A DNA stretch of 7,549 bases from Flavobacteriales bacterium UBA1959 (lineage in GTDB: Bacteria > Bacteroidota > Bacteroidia > Flavobacteriales_D > Sanyastnellaceae). Positions 1 to 6,053 of the stretch are shown here, in pieces. The notes under the pieces are model-generated. The model searched no databases and was not told the origin of the DNA. It worked only from the letters and a program-made list of their open reading frames with translations. The position numbers and the translations under genes were made by a program. The DNA lies in assembly GCA_002336085.1 (NCBI GenBank), contig DDEH01000038.1, positions 1-7,549 on the forward strand, in the 5' to 3' direction. Within the stretch, counting starts at the first letter, position 1, and each line of letters opens with the position of its first letter.

Positions 1-218
1 TTGATGACAGCCTTAAGGTCCGTGAAATTTATGAAATAACCGGTGTCCTCATCAATGGCTCCCTTCACGGTAACAAAGACCACATAGTTGTGACCATGCC
101 AGTTTGGATGGGCGCATTTGCCGAAAACTTCAAAGTTCTTGGCCTCGTCCCAATTGTCATTCCAGAGTTTGTGCGCAGCATTAAATCGCGCTCGGCGGGT
201 GATGGATACCTGTTTCAT
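1..218 (-). CDS. 6-pyruvoyl-tetrahydropterin synthase / 6-carboxytetrahydropterin synthase (QueD) family protein, C-terminus cut by window edge
   Basis: Reading the minus strand from the ATG at 218-216 gives 72 complete codons that run off the left edge. The family converts 7,8-dihydroneopterin triphosphate either to 6-carboxytetrahydropterin (QueD, queuosine pathway) or to 6-pyruvoyltetrahydropterin (PTPS, tetrahydrobiopterin pathway), in the cytoplasm and with zinc. Visible family marks are the N-terminal beta strand with RFNAAHKL (zinc ligand His16), FGKC with candidate nucleophile Cys35, HGHNY (zinc ligands His41 and His43), and the DEDTGYFINFTDLK segment. Cys35 and HGH are separated by five residues, as in animal PTPS, not three as in E. 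coli QueD, so the exact reaction is uncertain. The reading frame is open upstream only to a TAA at 254-252, with no better start. It diverges from hldD. Family assignment is firm; the substrate outcome is inference. Confidence 0.9.
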   Translation of the reverse strand, partial: MKQVSITRRARFNAAHKLWNDNWDEAKNFEVFGKCAHPNWHGHNYVVFVTVKGAIDEDTGYFINFTDLKAVI

Positions 219-229
219 TGCAATGAAAG

Positions 230-237
230 CAAAGATA
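230..237 (-). promoter_or_regulatory. Putative Bacteroidetes-type -7 promoter element for the pterin synthase gene
   Basis: The minus strand reads TATCTTTG, an exact match to the Bacteroidetes -7 consensus TAnnTTTG, ending 11 nt before the ATG at 218. Transcription from it would leave a leader of only a few bases. No TTG of a -33 element is found at the usual 17-23 nt spacing, so this is a candidate only. Confidence 0.4.
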
Positions 238-252
238 GGCACTGCGCTTCCT

Positions 253-260
253 TAGATTTG
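253..260 (+). promoter_or_regulatory. Putative Bacteroidetes-type -7 promoter element for hldD
   Basis: TAGATTTG matches TAnnTTTG exactly and ends only 4 nt before the hldD ATG at 265. A transcript starting at the usual distance would begin at or next to the start codon. No -33 TTG lies at the usual spacing. It sits 15 bp from the oppositely oriented box of the pterin synthase gene, so the two promoters would overlap. Confidence 0.35.
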
Positions 261-264
261 CATT

Positions 265-1263
265 ATGATCGTCATTACAGGATCCGCAGGCTTCATTGGA
301 AGCGCATTGGCCGCCAGGCTCAACGAAACCCGATTTTTCGACCTCGTTTTGGTCGATGATTTTCAAAGGCCTGATAAAGTTTCAAATCATACTGATCTGG
401 TTTGCAGCGAAAAAGTCGAACGCAGTGAGTTCCTTGAATGGCTCGATGCAAATGAATCCCAGGTGCAATTTGTATTTCACCTCGGCGCTCGCACCGACAC
501 CACAGAGAAGGACCGCAGCATCTTTGATGAGCTCAATTTGAATTACAGCCAAGAAGTTTGGAAGCGCTGCGTTCAATACGGTCTACCCCTTGTCTATGCT
601 TCGTCCGCTGCTACATATGGTGCTGGAGAATTCGGCTACAAAGATGCACATAACTTGGTGAATCAACTCAAGCCGCTCAATCCTTATGGCGATTCAAAAA
701 ACGACTTTGACCGTTGGGCTTTGGAACAAGTTGAACAAGGAAAAGCTCCTTATTTTTGGGCGGGGCTCAAGTTTTTCAATGTATTCGGTCCAAATGAGTA
801 CCACAAAGGCCGGATGGCGAGTGTCGTATTCCACACGTTCAATCAAGTGAATGCCACCGGAGCAATGAAACTCTTCCGATCCCACCGTTCTGACTACACT
901 GATGGCGGGCAGACCCGCGATTTTGTCTACGTCAAAGACCTCGCAGAGGTCTGCTTGTTTCTTATGCATCATCGGAAGCCAGCGTCCAACGGTTTGTACA
1001 ACCTCGGGTCTGGAAAGGCACGAACATTTTTGGATCTTGCACACGCCACCTTTGATGCGATGGGAAAGCCTCGTAACGTGGGTTTCATTGATACGCCAGA
1101 AGACATTCGCGGCACCTACCAATATTTCACAGAGGCAGACATGTCCAAGTTGCACAGCATTGGGTACGATCGACCATTCGCCTCACTAGAGGACGCAGTC
1201 AAAGATTATGTGCAGAATTATTTAAACAAAGGCAAACGCTGGTCAGCGTCCAAACCTTCATGA
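265..1263 (+). CDS. hldD: ADP-L-glycero-D-manno-heptose 6-epimerase (HldD/RfaD)
   Basis: A 332-aa extended short-chain dehydrogenase that converts ADP-D-glycero-beta-D-manno-heptose to the L-glycero form, the last step in making the heptose donor for lipopolysaccharide inner core. It acts in the cytoplasm with bound NADP(H). The Rossmann motif is GSAGFIG (6-12). The active site shows YASSAATYG (111-119) with the catalytic serine, and Y141-x3-K145. The epimerase-specific YHKGRMASVVFH (179-190) includes K181, which aligns with the second catalytic residue of the E. coli enzyme (K178). DGGQTRDFVYVKD (213-225) is also typical. Length is slightly above the E. coli protein (310 aa), partly from the DYTDGGQ loop and partly from a basic C-terminal tail. 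No Shine-Dalgarno is visible. No other heptose-pathway gene (hldE, gmhA, gmhB) lies in the window. Confidence 0.95.
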   Translation: MIVITGSAGFIGSALAARLNETRFFDLVLVDDFQRPDKVSNHTDLVCSEKVERSEFLEWLDANESQVQFVFHLGARTDTTEKDRSIFDELNLNYSQEVWKRCVQYGLPLVYASSAATYGAGEFGYKDAHNLVNQLKPLNPYGDSKNDFDRWALEQVEQGKAPYFWAGLKFFNVFGPNEYHKGRMASVVFHTFNQVNATGAMKLFRSHRSDYTDGGQTRDFVYVKDLAEVCLFLMHHRKPASNGLYNLGSGKARTFLDLAHATFDAMGKPRNVGFIDTPEDIRGTYQYFTEADMSKLHSIGYDRPFASLEDAVKDYVQNYLNKGKRWSASKPS

Positions 1264-1266
1264 TCA

Positions 1267-1650
1267 TCAATCGATGAGTGACGCCTGAATGGATACGAGC
1301 TGGGTCCGTACTGTTTTCAAACGTCCGAGAAGCTCTGCTCGATTCAATGCCGATGAATCCGATGGAGCCGATGTCGCCAAGGCCATTTTCTCCGCAACTT
1401 CTTTCCGCTTGCGCATCGCTTTCCTGGCCCCTGATATCGTGTAACCTTGGCCCTTCACCAGCCAATTGATTTGTTCAATAATCTCGATGTCATTCTGGTG
1501 GTAAAAACGTTTACCACGTGCATTCGTTTTGGGCTTCAATGGGGCAAACTCCTTTTCCCAATAGCGCAGTTGAGACGCATTCAATTCCATTTTCTCAGCC
1601 ACCTCTGTAATTGAGAAATATTGTTTTTGAATGGGCTTGTTGAATGGCAT
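1267..1650 (-). CDS. Small MerR-family transcriptional regulator
   Basis: A 127-aa DNA-binding protein. The N-terminal winged HTH is clear: YFSITEVAEKMELNASQLRYWE (11-32) holds the helix-turn-helix, the wing follows at about 40-55 (GKRFY), and a helix pair ends in YTISGARKAM (70-79). The rest (about 80-127) is charged and helical, probably a dimerisation coiled coil at 105-124. No cysteines are present, so it is not a metal sensor of the MerR/ZntR/SoxR kind, and there is no effector domain. I chose the ATG at 1650; a longer reading from a TTG at 1683 adds 11 residues not expected in Bacteroidota relatives, which begin MPxK just before the HTH. The gene lies 72 bp downstream of the M23 peptidase gene in the same direction, and tail to tail with hldD. 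Ligand and targets are unknown. Confidence 0.88.
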   Translation of the reverse strand: MPFNKPIQKQYFSITEVAEKMELNASQLRYWEKEFAPLKPKTNARGKRFYHQNDIEIIEQINWLVKGQGYTISGARKAMRKRKEVAEKMALATSAPSDSSALNRAELLGRLKTVRTQLVSIQASLID

Positions 1651-1721
1651 GGACGGGCGAAATAAATCTTTCTTGGGGATCAAGTTAGCTGAAAAACTGA
1701 TAAAACAGGCGTTAATGAACT

Positions 1722-1739
1722 ATCAATCAAATGATTGAT
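1722..1739. repeat. Perfect 8-bp inverted repeat with 2-bp spacer, over the end of the M23 peptidase gene
   Basis: ATCAATCA-AA-TGATTGAT forms perfect arms (1722-1729 and 1732-1739). It covers the stop codon and last codons of the peptidase gene and is centred about 80 bp upstream of the MerR-type gene start. It lacks a GC-rich stem and a T tract, so it is a poor intrinsic terminator. An 18-bp dyad is a plausible size for a MerR-type operator, but that role is inference. Confidence 0.45.
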
Positions 1740-2700
1740 TGGAGTCCTCTGCTTTTTTTAGCATTTCCTCGTATTGCTCAGGAGTCAAATCATTAAAATA
1801 ATACTGAGCTGGGTTGACTTTGCGGCCATCCTTTCGCACTTCATAATGAAGATGCGGTGCTACAGAAGTGCCCGTCGAGCCAACAAGTCCTATAACCTCA
1901 CCGCGCTTAATTTTCTGCCCTCGTTTAACGCTAAGCTTGCTCATGTGAGCATACAACGTTTCATATCCAAAACCGTGTCGAATAATCACATGTCTACCGA
2001 AGCCATTATATGTCCGCTTGGCCAGAATCACTTCGCCATCGCCTGTGGCGAAAATCTCTGTACCTGTAGGCGCAGAAAAGTCCATGCCATAGTGCATCTT
2101 TCGAACCTTATAAATCGGATGAATACGATAGCCATAACCGCTGGCCATACGCCTTAAGTCTTCGTTTCGCACGGGCTGAATGGCGGGTATGGATTTCAGA
2201 AGCTCTGTTTGATTCTTGGCCAAATCAAAAACTTCATCGAAGGACCGGCTCTGCGCCACCATTTTCCTTTGGAGCTCTGCGAGGCGCGCTTCGGCTGCGA
2301 TGACGGCATCGGAATGGCTATAGCCGCGCAATGCCCTGCCGCGATCGAACCCACCTACTCCGGGGTTACGGAGATGTTCGGGATATTTATCTACACCAAA
2401 AATAGAACGATAGATGGCATCATCTCGATCAGAGATGTCTTTTACGACCACCTGCAAATCATCAAAATCACCGTGCATTCGCGCCAATTGTTCTTCCAGA
2501 AAAGCCAGCTCCCGTCGCTGCGTTCTATCGCTAGGGCTCTCGAAATACGTGTCAAATAGATAAATACTGCCAAGACATATGGCCAAGAATATGCCGACTT
2601 TGCGCATCACCGAAAACACATAATCCCGTGGCGCAAACGGAATTTCTTCCATGCGCAACGTCTGCTCATTGTATCGGATTTTATGGAAACGCTTTGCCAT
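1723..2700 (-). CDS. Membrane-anchored M23 family (LytM-type) zinc metallopeptidase
   Basis: A 325-aa protein likely to cut peptidoglycan cross-links in the periplasm. In order: a short basic cytoplasmic tail; one membrane segment at about 34-50 (VGIFLAICLGSIYLF); a coiled-coil region at 58-90; a second helical stretch at about 131-170; and the M23 domain from about 183 to 300. Zinc ligands are visible as H203-x3-D207 (HYGMD) and HLH (H283, H285), with H252 in LYAHM as the likely catalytic histidine. All key residues are present, so it should be active and not a degenerate LytM adaptor. The frame stays open upstream to 2868, but that would overlap alaS; the ATG at 2700 gives the MAKxxxK start usual in relatives. 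It ends in QSFD, which I recall as conserved in Bacteroidota homologues. The promoter would lie in the 89-bp gap shared with alaS. Confidence 0.92.
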   Translation of the reverse strand: MAKRFHKIRYNEQTLRMEEIPFAPRDYVFSVMRKVGIFLAICLGSIYLFDTYFESPSDRTQRRELAFLEEQLARMHGDFDDLQVVVKDISDRDDAIYRSIFGVDKYPEHLRNPGVGGFDRGRALRGYSHSDAVIAAEARLAELQRKMVAQSRSFDEVFDLAKNQTELLKSIPAIQPVRNEDLRRMASGYGYRIHPIYKVRKMHYGMDFSAPTGTEIFATGDGEVILAKRTYNGFGRHVIIRHGFGYETLYAHMSKLSVKRGQKIKRGEVIGLVGSTGTSVAPHLHYEVRKDGRKVNPAQYYFNDLTPEQYEEMLKKAEDSNQSFD

Positions 2701-2789
2701 GGAGCAAAGGTGCAACTTATATTCGTGGTCTGCAGCGGTTTTAAAGCGTGTTTTGCAGATTTTTGTAGTGAATAAATCCCTGACGCCCC
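2701..2789. promoter_or_regulatory. Divergent promoter region between the M23 peptidase gene and alaS
   Basis: These 89 bp must hold both start signals. Toward the peptidase gene, the minus strand has CACCTTTG (2712-2705), one mismatch from TAnnTTTG and just 4 nt from the ATG. Toward alaS, GATTTTTG (2758-2765) is also one mismatch away and lies 24 nt upstream of the alaS ATG. Neither has a clear -33 element. No T-box or tRNA-like leader is seen upstream of alaS, and the space is too short for one. Confidence 0.45.
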
Positions 2790-5420
2790 ATGGAATCCAA
2801 GCTGATTCGTGACCATTTCCTCCAGTTTTTCGCCTCCAAAGGACATGAAATCGTGCCCTCAGCTCCAATGGTGATCAAAGATGATCCAACATTGATGTTC
2901 AATAATGCTGGAATGAATCCCTTCAAGGATTTATTCCTGGGCAACAGCCCAATTGTACACCCAAGAATTTCCGACACCCAAAAATGCCTTCGGGTAAGCG
3001 GCAAACACAACGACTTGGAAGAAGTTGGTGTGGACACCTATCACCACACGATGTTTGAGATGTTGGGGAACTGGTCTTTTGGAGATTACTTTAAAAAAGA
3101 GGCCATTGATTGGGCATGGGAGTTATTGACACAAGTCTACAAGCTTCCCGAGGACTCGCTTTTCATTACTTATTTCGAAGGGGATCAATCAGATGGATTG
3201 GAAGCGGACGACGAAGCGGCCAATATCTGGCGCCAATGGGTGCCTGAAGAAAGACTCATTCCTGCTTCCAAAAAGGATAACTTTTGGGAAATGGGAGAGA
3301 CCGGCCCCTGCGGTCCTTGTTCCGAAATTCATGTCGATTTGCGCGATGCCGCTGATCGTAAAAAGCAATCGGGGCGAGATTTGGTGAACGCCGATCATCC
3401 ACAAGTTGTTGAAATCTGGAACCTTGTATTCATGCAATTCAACCGCATGTCCAATGGCTCACTTCAACCGCTGCCGCACAAGCACATTGATACCGGAATG
3501 GGATTTGAACGCTTGGCCATGGCGCTCCAAGGCAAACAATCCAATTACGATACGGATGTATTCACCCCATTGCTCGATCAGGTTGCGGCCATGAGCGGTT
3601 TGACATACGAGCGAACTGATTCAAAACAAGACGTGGCGTTTCGCGTCATTTCCGATCACATTCGAGCAGTGTCTTTTAGCATTGCAGATGGCCAGTTGCC
3701 CTCGAACACCGGAGCAGGTTATGTGATTCGTCGCATTCTGCGTCGGGCTATCCGCTATGGCTATTCATTCTTAGGATTACAGGAAGCCTTTATGCATGAG
3801 TTGGTGCCAATACTGGCGAACCAAATGGGCGATGCTTTTCCCGAATTGAAGAACCAAAAGACGCTGATTCAGCGGGTCATCAAGGAGGAAGAAGAGTCCT
3901 TTTTACACACACTTGCAAAAGGTATCGAGCGATTGGAAGCACGCATGAGAGAGTTCAGTGTGCAAAAAGAATTGCCTGGAGATGTGGTTTTCGAGCTGTA
4001 TGATACTTTCGGTTTCCCGGTCGACCTCACTGCCTTAATGGCTGGTGAGAGCGGATTTCAGGTTGATGATGCTGGCTTCAAAAAAGCCATGGGCGAAGCG
4101 AAAGAGCGAAGCCGTGCAGCAGGCAAATTAAGCACCGATGATTGGGTAAAAGTGCAGGCCGATGAACCCACTGAATTCGTGGGATATGATTCGCTCGCAT
4201 CCAACTGCCGCATTCTGCGTTACCGGGAAGTAACGGCCAAAAATAAAAAATTCTACCAATTGGTTCTTGACCGCACACCCTTCTATCCAGAGGGAGGTGG
4301 CCAGGTAGGAGACCAAGGGACACTCAAGGCGTCGGGGAATGAGAACGGTGATGTCATCTCCGTTTTTGACACAAAAAAAGAAAACAATCTCATTGTCCAT
4401 TTTGTCAATGATCTCCCAACAGACCCCGCTTTGACGTTTAACGCACGAGTGCACAAGGCAAGGCGTGAGGACATCCAACGGAACCACACCGCTACGCATC
4501 TGCTTCATGAGGCTTTGAGAGAAGTACTAGGTAAGCATGTGGAGCAAAAGGGCTCCTTGGTGAAATCCGAGGCGCTTCGATTTGATTTCTCCCATTTCTC
4601 AAAGGTTACTTCGGATGAGGTGCAACAGGTGGAGACATTGGTCAATCGACGAATCCTCGAAAATCAGGGCTTGATTGAACACCGATTGATTTCCATGCAA
4701 GAAGCAGAGGCAAGCGGCGCAATGATGCTCTTTGGAGAAAAGTATGGCGAAGAAGTACGAATGATCGAGTTTGGAACATCCAAGGAACTATGCGGCGGCA
4801 CACATGCTCCAGCAACCGGTTCACTCGGAATGTTCAGAATTGCAGCAGAATCCGCAGTGGCATCCGGCATCCGGCGGATTGAAGCTATCACAGGCACAGC
4901 GGCATTGAATACAGCCAGAGAAGAGCGGGAGACGATTGATCAAGTGCGCGAGCTTTTGAAGGCACCAAAAAATATTGCCAAAGCCATCAATGACTTATTG
5001 ACGAAGCAACATGCACTTGTCAAGGAACAAGATGCTCAAAAAGCGGGTGCGGCCCAAGCTGCAAAAAAGGAATTGGCCGGCAACTTAGAACAAATCAATG
5101 GAGTTAACACATTCATTGGAGAATTGCCCTTGGACGCTGGTGCAATCAAGGACATCGCGTTTCAGCTAAAAGCAGAAAAAGCACCCTTCTTCGGAGCGTT
5201 TGCCTCCCGAGTTGGAGGTAAGCCCACGATTTCAGTAGCGATCAGCGACGATCTCGTGAAGGATCGGGGACTTAACGCCGGCCAAATCATTCGTGAGATT
5301 GCAGCCCACATCAAAGGGGGAGGAGGCGGACAACCCTTCTTTGCTACAGCAGGAGGCAAAGACGAGAGCGGTATTGGCGCGGCGCTGGAAGCGGCCAAAA
5401 ACATACTAGAGGCGAAATAA
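2790..5420 (+). CDS. alaS: Alanine--tRNA ligase (alanyl-tRNA synthetase)
   Basis: A complete 876-aa class II synthetase, normal length for the family, that charges tRNA-Ala in the cytoplasm and clears mischarged Ser/Gly-tRNA-Ala. The catalytic domain (about 1-250) shows PTLMFNNAGMNPFKD (33-47), HHTMFEMLGNWSFGDYF (85-101), the GPCGPCSEIH segment (172-181) and GMGFER (236-241). The tRNA-recognition helices follow at about 280-450. The editing domain holds the zinc site HTATH (566-570) plus CGGTH (668-672), giving H566, H570, C668 and H672. The C-terminal DHHA1/C-Ala part (about 710-876) ends with the glycine-rich GGGGGQPFFATAGGKD (843-858). All core motifs are intact. The ATG at 2790 gives the expected MxSxxIRxxFLxFF start; no Shine-Dalgarno precedes it. 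It ends in TAA ahead of a strong terminator. Confidence 0.98.
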   Translation: MESKLIRDHFLQFFASKGHEIVPSAPMVIKDDPTLMFNNAGMNPFKDLFLGNSPIVHPRISDTQKCLRVSGKHNDLEEVGVDTYHHTMFEMLGNWSFGDYFKKEAIDWAWELLTQVYKLPEDSLFITYFEGDQSDGLEADDEAANIWRQWVPEERLIPASKKDNFWEMGETGPCGPCSEIHVDLRDAADRKKQSGRDLVNADHPQVVEIWNLVFMQFNRMSNGSLQPLPHKHIDTGMGFERLAMALQGKQSNYDTDVFTPLLDQVAAMSGLTYERTDSKQDVAFRVISDHIRAVSFSIADGQLPSNTGAGYVIRRILRRAIRYGYSFLGLQEAFMHELVPILANQMGDAFPELKNQKTLIQRVIKEEEESFLHTLAKGIERLEARMREFSVQKELPGDVVFELYDTFGFPVDLTALMAGESGFQVDDAGFKKAMGEAKERSRAAGKLSTDDWVKVQADEPTEFVGYDSLASNCRILRYREVTAKNKKFYQLVLDRTPFYPEGGGQVGDQGTLKASGNENGDVISVFDTKKENNLIVHFVNDLPTDPALTFNARVHKARREDIQRNHTATHLLHEALREVLGKHVEQKGSLVKSEALRFDFSHFSKVTSDEVQQVETLVNRRILENQGLIEHRLISMQEAEASGAMMLFGEKYGEEVRMIEFGTSKELCGGTHAPATGSLGMFRIAAESAVASGIRRIEAITGTAALNTAREERETIDQVRELLKAPKNIAKAINDLLTKQHALVKEQDAQKAGAAQAAKKELAGNLEQINGVNTFIGELPLDAGAIKDIAFQLKAEKAPFFGAFASRVGGKPTISVAISDDLVKDRGLNAGQIIREIAAHIKGGGGGQPFFATAGGKDESGIGAALEAAKNILEAK

Positions 5421-5445
5421 ATAGTGGTCCGAAAGGACACAATAC

Positions 5446-5484
5446 GGCATAAAAAAAGCGCTTAGTAAGCGCTTTTTTTATGCC
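5446..5484. terminator. Bidirectional intrinsic terminator between alaS and the DUF5684-like gene
   Basis: A perfect inverted repeat: 18-bp arms at 5446-5463 and 5467-5484 around the loop AGT. Each arm holds a 6-bp GC-rich core (GCGCTT / AAGCGC) flanked by seven A or seven T residues and then by GGCAT / ATGCC. Read on either strand, the hairpin is followed by a run of seven U, so it can stop alaS from the left and the convergent gene from the right. It begins 26 bp after the alaS stop and ends 12 bp from the other stop. Confidence 0.93.
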
Positions 5485-5495
5485 ACACACTTGAA

Positions 5496-5918
5496 TCATG
5501 CATGCCGTAAACTCGAGCCATGCGCAATGTCTTTGTCCTTGCGGCCATAGACCGGTCCTACGTACTCCTCTTGGTATGCCAAACTTAAGTTCAATACATA
5601 AAAAACATTGAAAACGGCCGCGAGCAAGAAATCCAGATTTGTTTTCTTCCCAAAAGACTGAGCAAGCTCTATCGTTGTTTTGAGAAAGAAGTAAAGATTG
5701 AATCCTGGGATCAAAAAGAAAAGCGCATGAGACGATGGACGGCCAACAATCCTCATCGCTAGGACAACATTGTATCCTGGAATAGCAGCGGCCCAGCCAG
5801 GCATGTTACATTTTGTAAAGAGACGGACATTTGCACCCAATCCAATCAATGCTAAGAAAGCCATAATCATTAGCAAGCCTCCGTTCAATTCCCACCCATT
5901 GAAGTAATAAGTATTCAT
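5496..5918 (-). CDS. Small integral membrane protein, DUF5684-like
   Basis: A 140-aa hydrophobic protein of unknown function. Hydrophobic segments lie at about 13-31, 63-81 and 94-114, with a shorter one around 42-58. It carries the pattern typical of DUF5684: a K-x-x-x-PGWAAAIPGYN segment (36-50) and a second IPGFN (70-74), followed by ELAQSFGKKTN (84-94). In many Bacteroidota a related segment sits in front of signal peptidase I; here there is no peptidase domain and no catalytic Ser/Lys pair. The charged tail YGRKDKD lies at about 124-130. I chose the ATG at 5918; the only alternative is a TTG at 5939 directly after an in-frame stop. It follows the response regulator gene in the same direction after a 135-bp gap and converges with alaS. 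The family call is from recalled pattern, not from a search. Confidence 0.75.
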   Translation of the reverse strand: MNTYYFNGWELNGGLLMIMAFLALIGLGANVRLFTKCNMPGWAAAIPGYNVVLAMRIVGRPSSHALFFLIPGFNLYFFLKTTIELAQSFGKKTNLDFLLAAVFNVFYVLNLSLAYQEEYVGPVYGRKDKDIAHGSSLRHA

Positions 5919-6053
5919 GGCCGAATCAGTTGTGTTCAATTAATAGACGAGTGCCTTTTAAAAAGGTTGCCTCCTAACTCACACGCAACAAGATGTTTGT
6001 GAATCCAATCTCAACTTAGCAGTGTTAAGAGCCCACAATTTTCAGCGAACAAA
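5919..6053. other. Intergenic region between the response regulator gene and the DUF5684-like gene
   Basis: 135 bp with no gene. It holds an imperfect 15-bp dyad, CTTAGCAGTGTTAAG (6015-6029, one mismatched pair), and on the minus strand an AGGAGG (5975-5970) with no start codon at a useful distance. Near the response regulator stop the minus strand has TTGATTTG (6060-6053), one mismatch from TAnnTTTG. No strong terminator is seen after the regulator gene, so read-through into the membrane protein gene is possible. Confidence 0.4.

Noticed and set aside
90..359. Open frame on the plus strand across the divergent gap
   Set aside because: It overlaps the pterin synthase and the hldD N-terminus, both well supported, and resembles no protein I know.
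694..1155. 153-codon open frame antisense to hldD
   Set aside because: It lies fully inside a clear gene on the other strand and its translation has no recognisable domain or normal composition.
1651..1683. TTG start at 1683 for the MerR-type regulator
   Set aside because: It adds 11 residues with no family match; the ATG at 1650 places the HTH at the usual distance from the N-terminus.
2701..2868. Longer N-terminus (56 residues) for the M23 peptidase gene
   Set aside because: It would overlap the alaS start by 79 bp, has no membrane or family features, and the ATG at 2700 gives the expected start just before the membrane segment.
4861..4874. Tandem CATCCGG heptamer in alaS
   Set aside because: Two copies only, encoding the conserved ASGIRRIE segment after CGGTH; no sign of a repeat array or slippage.
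5162..5440. Open frame antisense to the alaS 3' end, rich in Ser, Pro and Ala
   Set aside because: The proline run is just the complement of the glycine codons of the conserved GGGGG motif in AlaS.
5426..5440. Small hairpin GTCC-GAAA-GGAC after alaS
   Set aside because: Only 4 bp of stem with a GNRA-type loop; too weak to call next to the 18-bp terminator that follows.
5919..5939. TTG start at 5939 for the DUF5684-like gene
   Set aside because: It lies directly after an in-frame TAA with no ribosome-binding site; the ATG at 5918 is simpler.
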